From the NCBI GenBank assembly GCA_050012375.1, contig JBEKHH010000009.1:47428-111427 (forward strand): a DNA stretch of 64,000 nucleotides. Direction: 5' to 3'. The notes below the pieces were generated by a model, which had not been told where the DNA came from, did no database searches, and saw nothing but the letters and a program-made list of their open reading frames with translations. Positions 41,701 to 48,749 of this stretch are shown piece by piece. Source of the DNA: PALSA-1353 sp050012375. Its GTDB lineage: Bacteria > Planctomycetota > Phycisphaerae > Tepidisphaerales > Tepidisphaeraceae. The position numbers were made by a program, and so were the translations under genes. Position 1 is the first letter of the stretch. Every line of letters begins with the position of its first letter.

Positions 41701-43539
41701 ACTCCGGGTAGCTTCGCGACCACCCAACCTTCGGTGGGGACGGTTTCCACCGGCGTTTGGTACGGCCCAAACGGCATAGGCGCGGGAACAGTGCTTCCGA
41801 ACACGTGCGATATCTACGTCCCGAATTTGCAACTGGTCATTGCCGGGACCACCGCATCGACGATTACCGGGACTTCGACCGGCGGCGAACTCGTTCTCTT
41901 AAGGCCTCGGCAGGCAAATGGGTTCTACACCTCTTCGACAGATCCTCAGAACACCTTCAATGAGGGAACTTATCTCAACCCGAATCTGTACGATCTCGTC
42001 CCTGTCGACTCTTATGATTTCTCCGGCCTGTCGATTGGAAGTACCAGTGCCGGCACTGCCTGGAGCTATATTCGAATGAAAGGCAGCGCGGCTACGACTT
42101 GGTTCAAACAGTTTTTTCCGGGCTTCTATAGTGTGACCAACGTGGTTACAGCACCGAGGGAGGCTGCCGCACCGCTTCCTGGCGGGGGGACAGATTCCGA
42201 GTCGGTCGCGTCGGGAACCACGAACGGCTGGATAACCATCAACACCACGCCCTGCTTTGGATTTGACGCGACGTCCGGAAGCTACGCAAATAACTTCCCC
42301 CCTGTTCAGCTCTATAACACTGCCTCCGGAAATGCCGCGGGCGATATGATGCATTTCCCAAATTCCGTTGTCTCCTCCCTGAATTCTTATCCGAACGGTA
42401 TCCCTCTGGCCGCGGGCCAAACCTATCTTCATCCCCTGGGCGGTTTTGCTCGCAACGGCGACATGTTGGACATTCCATGCATTGGGGCCTACCGAATCCG
42501 TATCGATGGCGGTCCTCTGGACCAGGTGCAGAATCAGGGCGCGGCTCCCACCGCTCCGCCGTACTTTTTGGAATTGAATTCCCTTCCAAAGGATTGTTCC
42601 CTCGCCGCGGTTGCGACAGGCAATGCGACCGTCGATGCGACGTTTTGTCTCGCGCAAAATGTTGGCCGATTCGTCCCGATGTCGGCGACATACCCGTACG
42701 TGGCGGCAATTCAAGGGAACACTGCGCCTGCAGGCATGACCTTCCCGCTGCCGGACTATTATTCTTGGACAAGAAATTTGTTCAATTATCTGACTGTGCA
42801 ATCCAGTACGGACACTTATCTCCCGAATTTTGATCCGAATCTTGTTTTGGGAAGCCCAACTGCTTCCGGCAATCCGGCGGTCCCGTATTTCGCCTATCCG
42901 CCGCAGAACGTCGCATCTCCCGGAAATCCAACCCCCCCGACGCCGGCCTTGACGGCTAATGCCACGGCCACCGATCAGACCGCTCAGGACAATGTCGGGG
43001 TTGAGGGCCTGATCAATATCAACACGGCTTCGTGGAAGGTGCTGAGCATGTTGCCGTTCGTACCCAGCAATGTTGCGGGCTATGTTGGAATTAACCAGCA
43101 GATCGCGAAGAATATCGTTACCTATCGCCTCCAACATGGACCGTTCACATCCATTTTTGACCTGAACCAAGTTCCGGGTTTCCAGAACGGGAGTGGATTG
43201 GCCGCAATTGTCGCGCCGACGGCGCCCGCTTCCGCCACGGGATTGCTCAGCCCGGCCGACCCCAACTTTGAATCAACGGCCGCCGCATCAACAACGCCCA
43301 CCGGAATTTCCGAAGATTATCAATGGGATTGCCTCACGCTCGATCGCATCAGCAATCTCATCACCACCCGATCCGACACGTTCACGATTTACGTGGTTCT
43401 CCAGGGCTGGCAGAACGTCGGCACGGCCAACGCTCAGCCCATGGTCACCCGGCGGTTCGCGTATATTGTCGATCGCAGTGCGGTGAATGCCGATCCCACC
43501 GCGCGGTTTCTCAAGACCCTGACCGTCCCCAACGACTGA
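38791..43539 (+). CDS. Giant GspK-like minor pseudopilin
   Basis: A 1582-residue protein, four to five times the usual 330 of GspK. The N-terminus has the GspK-type pilin helix GSVLIIVIVLLLLLAILGAAF without Glu5, as in GspK, after a basic leader. The stalk continues SSRVASAQNVLSTDVD. Near the C-terminus (about 1410-1470) a helix-hairpin-helix-like part INTASWKVLSMLPFV and IVTYRLQHGPFTSIFDLNQVPG match the GspK SAM-like domain. Between lie about 1300 residues rich in Asn, Pro, Thr and Gly. I use ATG 38791 (GAAAGGTG upstream) rather than GTG 38782. It closes the pseudopilin operon; no GspD, E, F or L gene is in the window. Confidence 0.82.
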   Translation: MNPRISFLLSPVSSLAARLRRSRPGSVLIIVIVLLLLLAILGAAFISTTRSSRVASAQNVLSTDVDTALNGIAEVCQGVIADDLNDTFGDLHGNTAYVINPAPANSIINHSIYQGQAQTSGSAPAVAPNVVPVGGSPPTGYTYNPGDIISDPANPLNFYDLQSSNNSPLVQNTADAISKNPWPPVAPNTTGWQIMNGRLPVTANGSDPWLADRLPDPAGTNSPIWTAITQSVEYNATSGKLLPQSILNTDFEDPITGTDLTTTTGAWPTSGLVGAPGLPTPLTITALTATDPIHLANGLNQPAFQYGAAAKFTAADADGDGIADSLYFPVPGLSLDGLTWFAAARIIDNNSAINANTSWSRDQDYVYSAGAPTAINNIWNLFQTSVGLQELINTSDPIGTLNQYRFNSTAVTANPDPLDESAIDGNTPPAAFDRKTTGGKDYSFISEGEAFYQQFIRRIANPGYNTYSGAPPVGSRYQALPLSDEAALAYHFCLQNPNAFSQSVTESLLPNSLCGTSSNPVPPTTPYDPASFGTWFNNNFAYPAGSDNLKLPMRALLVTRNPVSNYIQHVYNNNPNNPTGAYFSSDPLLPNYMLPYGANTASGATNAHYRGVWNTGTPYAVNDMVLWPGPTASYAGPNYTFVAIAANTGVTPGAMNSNYVITPPTSTQLANWRLQPWSTNAVKANVNTAAFPELFRAFWSVMASNPSYATPFGVTGVDGYAIYDPTPTNPQFIFRSPLRDPTGYGTANVSLLDAPSAGGTVTNTNVMLLRAALAAVNTLGLRDNSQNVTSRTIVLQNPSQIDSGATPPPQAQVELQVYSSAPQPVISEVYVNTYTGPDPANGALSNPQGYVAVELYNPYPVTMILKNWQLGLINRTAAGSPAFPKVYPYLGFQTFPAGAYSNALSVSVIGPMVANNDPTQTGQVQPPAGTVIIPAHGYALLENYNALGITPQPGDALVRPASAVHTVSGTTPGSFATTQPSVGTVSTGVWYGPNGIGAGTVLPNTCDIYVPNLQLVIAGTTASTITGTSTGGELVLLRPRQANGFYTSSTDPQNTFNEGTYLNPNLYDLVPVDSYDFSGLSIGSTSAGTAWSYIRMKGSAATTWFKQFFPGFYSVTNVVTAPREAAAPLPGGGTDSESVASGTTNGWITINTTPCFGFDATSGSYANNFPPVQLYNTASGNAAGDMMHFPNSVVSSLNSYPNGIPLAAGQTYLHPLGGFARNGDMLDIPCIGAYRIRIDGGPLDQVQNQGAAPTAPPYFLELNSLPKDCSLAAVATGNATVDATFCLAQNVGRFVPMSATYPYVAAIQGNTAPAGMTFPLPDYYSWTRNLFNYLTVQSSTDTYLPNFDPNLVLGSPTASGNPAVPYFAYPPQNVASPGNPTPPTPALTANATATDQTAQDNVGVEGLININTASWKVLSMLPFVPSNVAGYVGINQQIAKNIVTYRLQHGPFTSIFDLNQVPGFQNGSGLAAIVAPTAPASATGLLSPADPNFESTAAASTTPTGISEDYQWDCLTLDRISNLITTRSDTFTIYVVLQGWQNVGTANAQPMVTRRFAYIVDRSAVNADPTARFLKTLTVPND

Positions 43540-43548
43540 TCGTCCCTC

Positions 43549-43947
43549 CGAGTCTTTCTGCCTTCGTGCCTCCGTGCCTTTCTGCCTCCGTGCTTCCCTG
43601 CCTTTCTGCCTCCCTCCCTTCGTTGATATCCTGCAATTTCTTGTTTCTACGACAAGATTTTCAATTCAGTTGCGCAGGATGTGCCCATGAGCTCTTCGCG
43701 TCTGTCTTCGCGTCCTTCGCGCCTTCGCGGTTGTATTTCTTCTTTGGTTGCGGCTATGCCGCGCTGTGTGCCTTCGCGCCTTCGTCCCTCCGTGCCTTTG
43801 AAATGTTACACATTTCCGCGCGCAAACCCGCCATTTTGGCACCCATCGCCAATAACCGCTTTCCCCAACACGACTTGAACGCATTCAATAAGTTAGCAAA
43901 CACTAATCATTTCTTCAAAAGTGTAACGTTCTGTAACGATGTGTAAC
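43549..43947. repeat. Intergenic gcctccgtgcc repeats and TGTAAC direct repeats
   Basis: The 469-bp gap 43540-44008 holds no supported gene. Its first part is made of ctgcctccgtgcctttctgcc words, its middle of cttcgcgtccttcgcgcc words. At 43922-43947 TGTAAC occurs three times exactly 10 bp apart, with an inverted copy (gttaca) at 43805-43810. Confidence 0.6.
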
Positions 43948-43995
43948 CCCGCGGCTGTCCCTTCACTCGCATTGGCCTTCCATCGGGCCAGCGGA

Positions 43996-44009
43996 TATAA
44001 CCCCGCTCA
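43996..44009 (+). promoter_or_regulatory. -10 box 7 nt before HD-domain gene (leaderless)
   Basis: TATAAC (43996-44001) is followed by 7 nt and the ATG at 44009. There is no ribosome site. Confidence 0.4.
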
Positions 44010-45175
44010 TGCGGCGACTGTTCCTTCGCGATTGCGCGCCCGGGGATGTGGTGGAGGATGTCTTCATCATCTCCAACAAGCAGTTGGCGGCCACGGCTTC
44101 GGGGAAATATTACATCAAGGCGTTCTGCTCCGATCGCACGGCTCAGATGACCGCGCGAATCTGGAACGCCACGCGCGAGATGTTCGCCGCCATGCCGGAT
44201 GGGGGAATGCTGCGAATTCGCGGGCGGATTGAGAATTATCAGAACAATCTGCAACTCATCATCGAGCAGATGTGGGCGGCCAAGGATGGAACGTTCGACA
44301 TCGCGGATTTGATGCCGCATACCGAGCGGGACGTCGATCAGATGTGTCAGCGGCTGTTCGAGATTTGCGATTCGCTGCGCAATCGGCATCTCAAGGCGAT
44401 GGTGCGGGCGTATCTGGATGATGAAGAGCTGATGAACAATTTCTGTCGGGCGCCGGCGGCGATGAACTTCCATCACGCGTTCGTCGGGGGATTGCTGGAG
44501 CACACGCTCAATGCGATGGAGGTGGCCGACGCGGTCTGCAAGTTCTATCCGAAGCTCAATCGCGATCTGGTGGTGGCCGGGGTGTTCGTGCATGACTTGG
44601 CCAAGACGTGGGAGCTGAGCTACGAGAACGCGTTTGCGTACACGGATGGCGGGCAGTTGGTCGGGCACATCGTCAAGGGAGCGATTTGGGTGGAGCAGAA
44701 GGCTCAGGATGCGGAGAAAGCACTTGGCGAGCCGATTCCTCGGCCGCTGATCGATGTGATTCAGCACATCATTCTGAGTCATCATGGTGAGCCGGAATTC
44801 GGGGCCGCGCGATTGCCGTCCACACCGGAGGCGATTGCGGTTCATGTGATTGAGAACCTGGATGCGAAGCTGATGATGGCATTGCAACTGACGCGCGGGG
44901 AGGGGGTGGCGGAGTCGAATTGGACGGAATATCAAAAGGCGTTCAACGGCCGGCTGTATCGGCCGGACACGGCGCCAAGCGACGAGCCTGGGGAGGGGCC
45001 GGCCGAATCCGGGGCCCCGGCGGCGGAATCTGCCGCGGCGCAGCCGGCGGCGCCACAGACGGCCCCGCAGGCGGCGAAATCCCCGGAAAATCGCGAGCCG
45101 AAGGGCGCCGCGGCGGTTGGGAAGCTGGCCATCAATAATCCCCTTTTCGAGAGTTCGCCCGCCCGCAAGCGGTGA
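44009..45175 (+). CDS. OB-fold/HD-domain 3'-5' exoribonuclease, YhaM-like
   Basis: A 388-residue protein of the YhaM/Cbf1 type, which trims RNA from the 3' end. The N-terminal OB fold (about 10-95) has YYIKAFCSDRTAQMTARIW; the HD domain follows with NFHHAFVGGLLEHT, VAGVFVHDLAKTWEL and ILSHHGEPEFG, giving the metal-binding His/Asp set. The last 70 residues are Ala/Pro-rich and disordered, ending in basic RKR. In Firmicutes YhaM works in mRNA turnover; here it is alone. The ATG at 44009 sits 7 nt after a -10 box. Three TGTAAC direct repeats lie 60 bp upstream. Confidence 0.88.
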   Translation: MRRLFLRDCAPGDVVEDVFIISNKQLAATASGKYYIKAFCSDRTAQMTARIWNATREMFAAMPDGGMLRIRGRIENYQNNLQLIIEQMWAAKDGTFDIADLMPHTERDVDQMCQRLFEICDSLRNRHLKAMVRAYLDDEELMNNFCRAPAAMNFHHAFVGGLLEHTLNAMEVADAVCKFYPKLNRDLVVAGVFVHDLAKTWELSYENAFAYTDGGQLVGHIVKGAIWVEQKAQDAEKALGEPIPRPLIDVIQHIILSHHGEPEFGAARLPSTPEAIAVHVIENLDAKLMMALQLTRGEGVAESNWTEYQKAFNGRLYRPDTAPSDEPGEGPAESGAPAAESAAAQPAAPQTAPQAAKSPENREPKGAAAVGKLAINNPLFESSPARKR

Positions 45176-45343
45176 GCGGCGAATAATCGCGCCCGGACCG
45201 GGGCGACGGCTCGACTGCGCTCGCCGCAGGCACGCTCCGGCCCTGTAATTCCAAATCAACCATCGCCTTCTGTTGGGAACCGCATCTTTTCTTGTGGTTT
45301 TGTTGATCGGAATGTTATCCTATTGGGAGCGTAACCCGAGTCA

Positions 45344-45349
45344 TATACT
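45344..45349 (+). promoter_or_regulatory. -10 box TATACT of small periplasmic protein gene
   Basis: A TATACT box 27 nt before the ATG at 45377 would give a leader of about 20 nt carrying AGAGGAGA. The -35 is weak. The remainder of the 45176-45376 gap shows no gene. Confidence 0.45.
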
Positions 45350-45376
45350 TCATTTGTAGACAAGAGGAGATCGGCC

Positions 45377-45805
45377 ATGAAACTGAGGAACTGTCTTGCC
45401 ATTTTAGTTGCGGCCATTCTGATCGGAGTGGGGGTGCGTGCAATAGCCGATGACGCCACGACAAATCCGTCGGACGACATGCGGGCATCTCGCATGCGTG
45501 TCGGCGCGCCGTTCAACAAGCTGGGGGATTTGACGGAAGATCAGAAGGCGAAGATCAAGGACATTCGCGCTGACGCGTCGGAAAAAGAAAGACAGATCCG
45601 TCAGAAGGAGCACGATGATATTGTGGCCTTGCTGACGGACGATCAGAAGAAAGAGCTGAGCGACATCGAAGCGAAGGAGGCGGCGGAGAAGAAGGCGGAA
45701 TCCACGGAACGCCGCGCCAAGACCGAGGAGGAAAAGGCGGCGGAGCTGAAGCAGCAAGCGGAGGGAATGGGCGGCGCGACAACGCAGCCGGCGGGCGGTC
45801 AGTAA
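45377..45805 (+). CDS. Small periplasmic helical protein (Spy/CpxP-like LTxxQ)
   Basis: A 142-residue exported protein with signal peptide MKLRNCLAILVAAILIGVGV ending around AIA-DD. Two LTxxQ-type motifs, LTEDQKAKIKDI and LTDDQKKELSDI, are spaced about 30 residues apart as in the Spy/CpxP family of periplasmic chaperones or metal sensors. The remainder is a highly charged helix rich in Glu, Lys and Ala, then a short Gly/Thr tail. AGAGGAGA lies 8 nt before the ATG. A strong hairpin terminator follows. Function by analogy only. Confidence 0.75.
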   Translation: MKLRNCLAILVAAILIGVGVRAIADDATTNPSDDMRASRMRVGAPFNKLGDLTEDQKAKIKDIRADASEKERQIRQKEHDDIVALLTDDQKKELSDIEAKEAAEKKAESTERRAKTEEEKAAELKQQAEGMGGATTQPAGGQ

Positions 45806-45810
45806 ATCGA

Positions 45811-45849
45811 GCGGCCTGCCGACTGAAATCGGCAGGCCGCCTTTTTTCC
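45811..45849. terminator. Bidirectional intrinsic terminator
   Basis: gcggcctgccga (45811-45822), loop ctgaaa, tcggcaggccgc (45829-45840), then cttttttcc. It ends the 45377 gene; the opposite strand serves trxA less well. Confidence 0.85.
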
Positions 45850-45870
45850 AAATCAAAATCGGCAATTCGC

Positions 45871-46200
45871 TCACATCGCCGCGTCGAGCGCTTCGCGGAA
45901 ATCTTTCTCTGGGCGCAGACCCACGAATTTGTGTGCGACCTGTCCGCCTTTGAAAAGGATGACCGTGGGAATGGCGCTGATGTCGAACTTGCTGGCGGTC
46001 GCGTGGTTGGAATCGGTGTCGAGCTTGCCAACCTTCACGCGGTCGCTGTAGTCGCCGGCGAGCTTCTCGATGGTGGGCGCGAGCCGCCGGCAGGGCTGGC
46101 ACCATTCGGCCCAGAAATCCACCAGAACGGGCTTGTCCGATTTCAGCACTTCCTGCTCGAAATTCGCATCCGTGATCTGCAATACGTTATTACCAGCCAT
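45871..46200 (-). CDS. trxA: Thioredoxin
   Basis: A 109-residue cytoplasmic disulphide reductase. The active site reads WCQPC (33-37) with Gln in place of the usual Gly, and the cis-proline loop is AIPTVILFKGG. DFWAEW and KLDTDSN are standard. It has no signal peptide. The start ATG 46200 has AGGAGAT upstream, at 6 nt. Gln in the CxxC may shift its redox potential. It converges with the 45377 gene across the terminator. Confidence 0.95.
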   Translation of the reverse strand: MAGNNVLQITDANFEQEVLKSDKPVLVDFWAEWCQPCRRLAPTIEKLAGDYSDRVKVGKLDTDSNHATASKFDISAIPTVILFKGGQVAHKFVGLRPEKDFREALDAAM

Positions 46201-46264
46201 GTAAATCTCCTGAAATTAAAGCTGCTGCATGATAGAAGTGCCCCGAGCGGGAGTCAACGCGAAG

Positions 46265-46360
46265 GGGGAAGGCACAAAGGGAGGGAGGCACGTAGGCACG
46301 AAGTGAAGGGCATTGAATTCACTTCGTGCCTTCGTGCCCTTGTGCCTCCGTGCCTTCCCA
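46265..46360. repeat. gcacgaagg/cttcgtgcc inverted word repeat
   Basis: gaggcacgtaggcacgaag (about 46285-46303) is followed by cttcgtgccttcgtgccc (46323-46340) in the opposite sense, so it forms an imperfect palindrome. Its right arm codes the end of the 46319 gene. Confidence 0.6.
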
Positions 46361-47029
46361 CTCCTTCACATTTTTCACCGCGAGCATGTTGAGGACGCCG
46401 AAACCCAGAAAGATTGACGCGAGCAGGTAGAACATGATCGGCACCCAGCTTGGGAATAAATCAGACAGCGCATTATCTTCGCCGCCGAACAGCAGCAAAG
46501 CGCCCGCTCCGGCCAGGATCACGCCGCCGGTCAGGAGAATCGGAATGATGGTTCGGCGAACAGAGAGCGTATCAGCGCTGCTCGTGTGAAGGTGAGCTTG
46601 GGCCATGGGCGCGCCGGGGGCTGATGGCGCGGTTTCGGGGTTGTTGCCGATGACCTCCGGCTCTTCGAGCGGCTGACCATTGGACATCGCATCGGCAATC
46701 TCCTGCGTCGCAGAGATTTCAGCGTCGCTCAGGAGCGGCGGCTGGGAGAGCGCGCCGGGTCCGATATTGTTGGGCGACTCCGGCGGCGCTGCGGGGCGCG
46801 GCCGCGGCGGCGGCGCCGCCGAGGGCTTTGGCGTCAGACGCCCGGCGCCGGGAGCCCCTGGACGGACCGATTTCGTCCCAGGCACGGCGAACAGCGGCGC
46901 ATCCAGCGCCCGAATCGCCGGTGGACGCCGTGATGCTGGAGAATCTGGGCGAATCTCGGCGGGTGGGGAAGCGGCGTCGGGCTTCGTCTTTTCGGACGGG
47001 GCGGGATCATTTGGGTTCGGCTCGGGCAT
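46319..47029 (-). CDS. Pro-rich membrane protein of unknown function
   Basis: A 236-residue protein. The first 150 residues are Pro/Ala/Ser-rich and likely disordered; then two transmembrane helices, IIPILLTGGVILAGAGALLLF (part) and VPIMFYLLASIFLGFGVLNML, separated by a short loop with GGEDNALSDLFPS. The C-terminal EWEGTEAQGHEGTK is encoded by the gcacgaagg word repeat, so the natural stop may have been lost or moved. I start at ATG 47029; sequence upstream to 47188 is spurious. Divergent from the AmmeMemoRadiSam gene at 47105. Family unknown. Confidence 0.65.
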   Translation of the reverse strand: MPEPNPNDPAPSEKTKPDAASPPAEIRPDSPASRRPPAIRALDAPLFAVPGTKSVRPGAPGAGRLTPKPSAAPPPRPRPAAPPESPNNIGPGALSQPPLLSDAEISATQEIADAMSNGQPLEEPEVIGNNPETAPSAPGAPMAQAHLHTSSADTLSVRRTIIPILLTGGVILAGAGALLLFGGEDNALSDLFPSWVPIMFYLLASIFLGFGVLNMLAVKNVKEWEGTEAQGHEGTK

Positions 47030-47091
47030 GCGAACAAATTTTGCGCTGTCGCCAAATCGATCAACGTTACCAGTAACGCGGCACGGGAGAT

Positions 47092-47105
47092 TATAGTAAC
47101 CGGGA
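47092..47105 (+). promoter_or_regulatory. -10 box 7 nt before AmmeMemoRadiSam B start
   Basis: TATAGT (47092-47097), 7 nt, ATG 47105; no ribosome site. A probable leaderless start. Confidence 0.4.
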
Positions 47106-48016
47106 TGTCGGGGCCAAGGGACCAGTCCGTAAGAAGTCCCGCAGTTGCCGGAATGTTTTATCCGGCCGGCGCGGCGCCATGCCGGCACGCGGCCAGAGAG
47201 TTGCTCGCCTCCGCTCGCCCGGCGCTATCGCAGATGTCATCCCAACTCGGAAGCGAACCTGGAATCGGCGCGGTCGTCCCGCATGCGGGTTGGATTTGCA
47301 GCGGAGCGGTCGCCGCCGAAGCGATTTTGTCGCTGGCGCGGCAGCGGCCAGCCGTGGACCTGGTGGTCGTCTTCGGCGCCATTCACACGCCGATCCCGAT
47401 CGATCGCGGCGTTCTCGATTCGCATGCGCGCTGGGCCGTGCCCGGAGGAGAATCCAGCGTGACGGCGCTGCGGGAGGAACTGTCCGCGGACACGGCGCAA
47501 TTCGTCACGGATGATCGCTTCCATTTGCGCGAACATGCGGTGGAAGTGGAGTTGCCGCTGATCCAGGCGACTTGGCCGGCGGCTCAAATTCTACCGATTG
47601 AGGTCCCTCCCGATGAGTCGGCGGTGGAACTCGGGCGATCGGTGGCGCGCGCCGTCGCGGCCGTGGGATTGTCCGCGGTTTATCTCGCCAGCAGCGACCT
47701 CACGCACTATGGATCGAACTATCGTTTTGCCCCGGCGGGGGTCGGAGCGGCGGCGATGCAGTGGGCGATGGAAAACGATCGTCGGGTGTTGCGGATTATA
47801 ACGGATATGACGCCGGAAAAAATCGTTCCCGAGGCGCGAACTCGCAACAACGCCTGCGGCGCCGGCGCGATTGCCGCTATGATGTCCGCCTGTCTGGAAC
47901 AGGGAGCGCGCAAGGCGGTGGTGCTTCGGCACACGAGCAGCTACCAGACCCTTGCCGCCGTCGCACCGCAGACGCCGGACAACGCCGTCGGTTACGCCGC
48001 GGTATGGGTCGGATAA
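47105..48016 (+). CDS. amrB: AmmeMemoRadiSam system protein B (MEMO1 family)
   Basis: A 303-residue member of the MEMO family. Metal-binding histidines are seen in VVPHAGWICSG, VVFGAIHTP and SSDLTHYG; the C-terminal NACGAGAIAAMMSAC supplies the conserved Cys. The N-terminal RSPAVAGMFYPA is diagnostic. In many genomes the protein occurs with a radical SAM protein and an AMMECR1 protein, and together they are thought to be an RNA or protein modification system; neither partner is in the window. No signal peptide. The ATG lies 7 nt after a -10 box. Confidence 0.9.
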   Translation: MSGPRDQSVRSPAVAGMFYPAGAAPCRHAARELLASARPALSQMSSQLGSEPGIGAVVPHAGWICSGAVAAEAILSLARQRPAVDLVVVFGAIHTPIPIDRGVLDSHARWAVPGGESSVTALREELSADTAQFVTDDRFHLREHAVEVELPLIQATWPAAQILPIEVPPDESAVELGRSVARAVAAVGLSAVYLASSDLTHYGSNYRFAPAGVGAAAMQWAMENDRRVLRIITDMTPEKIVPEARTRNNACGAGAIAAMMSACLEQGARKAVVLRHTSSYQTLAAVAPQTPDNAVGYAAVWVG

Positions 48017-48277
48017 CCTTCGCCCGGGAGAGTGAAGCCTCCCGCAATGCGGTGTGAATGCAACGGCCGGTTTTTGTGTGGCCTTTTTGCGTCGCTGAAA
48101 GTGTGCAAACGTTGCGTCCGGGCGACATGCGGCAAAGCTGGTTCGCACGGAAATGTCCGACCCTGGCATCTCGCGGGACAAATGCCGCGCCGCCAGCGGC
48201 TTCTTGACGGATCGACTCTCGTACACGGATGTGGAATGACCTTTGCTCAAACCTCCCTCGTAGCGGGAGACACAGAC

Positions 48278-48553
48278 ATGAACGAGAACGAATTCCAAAC
48301 GAAACTGGCTGAACTGATGGGTGAAATCAGCACGCTGCCGCAAAGCGAGCGGCAGAAGCTGGAAAAGCTGGCCGATGAGACCCGCGCCCGCCACGAGCGG
48401 CTCCGCCAGACGGTCAGCAGTCTTCAGGAAAGTCTCGATTACCTGCGTCTCAGCATCAAATATCTGGTCTTCGATCTTGAAGCCACGCGTCGTGAGAATT
48501 CCTATCTGAGAAAGATGCTGGAAGAAACGACGGGCGGCGGCCCAGCCGACTGA
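48278..48553 (+). CDS. Small coiled-coil protein
   Basis: A 91-residue acidic helical protein. The N-terminal MNENEFQTKLAELMGEISTLP is followed by a long coiled coil (about 20-85) with heptad leucines (QSERQKLEKLADETRARHERLR). I start at ATG 48278 with GGGAG at about 8 nt; the longer frame from 48032 runs through non-coding sequence. It is preceded by a 260-bp gap without a gene and followed by a short hairpin. Function unknown; probably an oligomeric scaffold. Confidence 0.7.
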   Translation: MNENEFQTKLAELMGEISTLPQSERQKLEKLADETRARHERLRQTVSSLQESLDYLRLSIKYLVFDLEATRRENSYLRKMLEETTGGGPAD

Positions 48554-48560
48554 AACTTCC

Positions 48561-48579
48561 AAAGGGCGTTGCCCTTTTT
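48561..48579 (+). terminator. Intrinsic terminator
   Basis: aaagggc-gtt-gcccttt followed by tt: a short stem 8 nt after the stop codon of the coiled-coil gene. Confidence 0.6.
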
Positions 48580-48620
48580 GGCCCCGACCTCTCGCCAGAA
48601 GGGCCGGGGCCGCGAAACAA

Positions 48621-48648
48621 GAAGCAGGCCGTGCGTGCGGCCTGCTTC
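48621..48648. other. Perfect 11-bp hairpin
   Basis: gaagcaggccg - tgcgtg - cggcctgcttc, followed at 24 nt by a run of seven T (about 48671-48677). The gap to the T run is too long for a simple terminator. It lies between the coiled-coil gene and the amidohydrolase. Confidence 0.4.
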
Positions 48649-48733
48649 ACACGCGTTTGGGCCTGCCGATTTTTTTACCCCCAAAGCACCGCGTCCGAAA
48701 TGACAGAGCCGGGCAATCGACCCGCCAAGAGCA

Positions 48734-48749
48734 TATGATTACGCCCCGA
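48734..48749 (+). promoter_or_regulatory. -10 box 9 nt before amidohydrolase start
   Basis: TATGAT (48734-48739), 9 nt, ATG 48749, no ribosome site. Confidence 0.35.

Noticed and set aside
41899..43170. 423-codon open frame antisense to the GspK-like gene
   Set aside because: No start signal and shadow-type composition; the sense frame carries pilin helix and HhH-like motifs in one frame.
48032..48277. N-terminal extension of the coiled-coil protein
   Set aside because: Sequence upstream of ATG 48278 codes a Cys/Arg-rich stretch unlike the rest; a ribosome site supports 48278.
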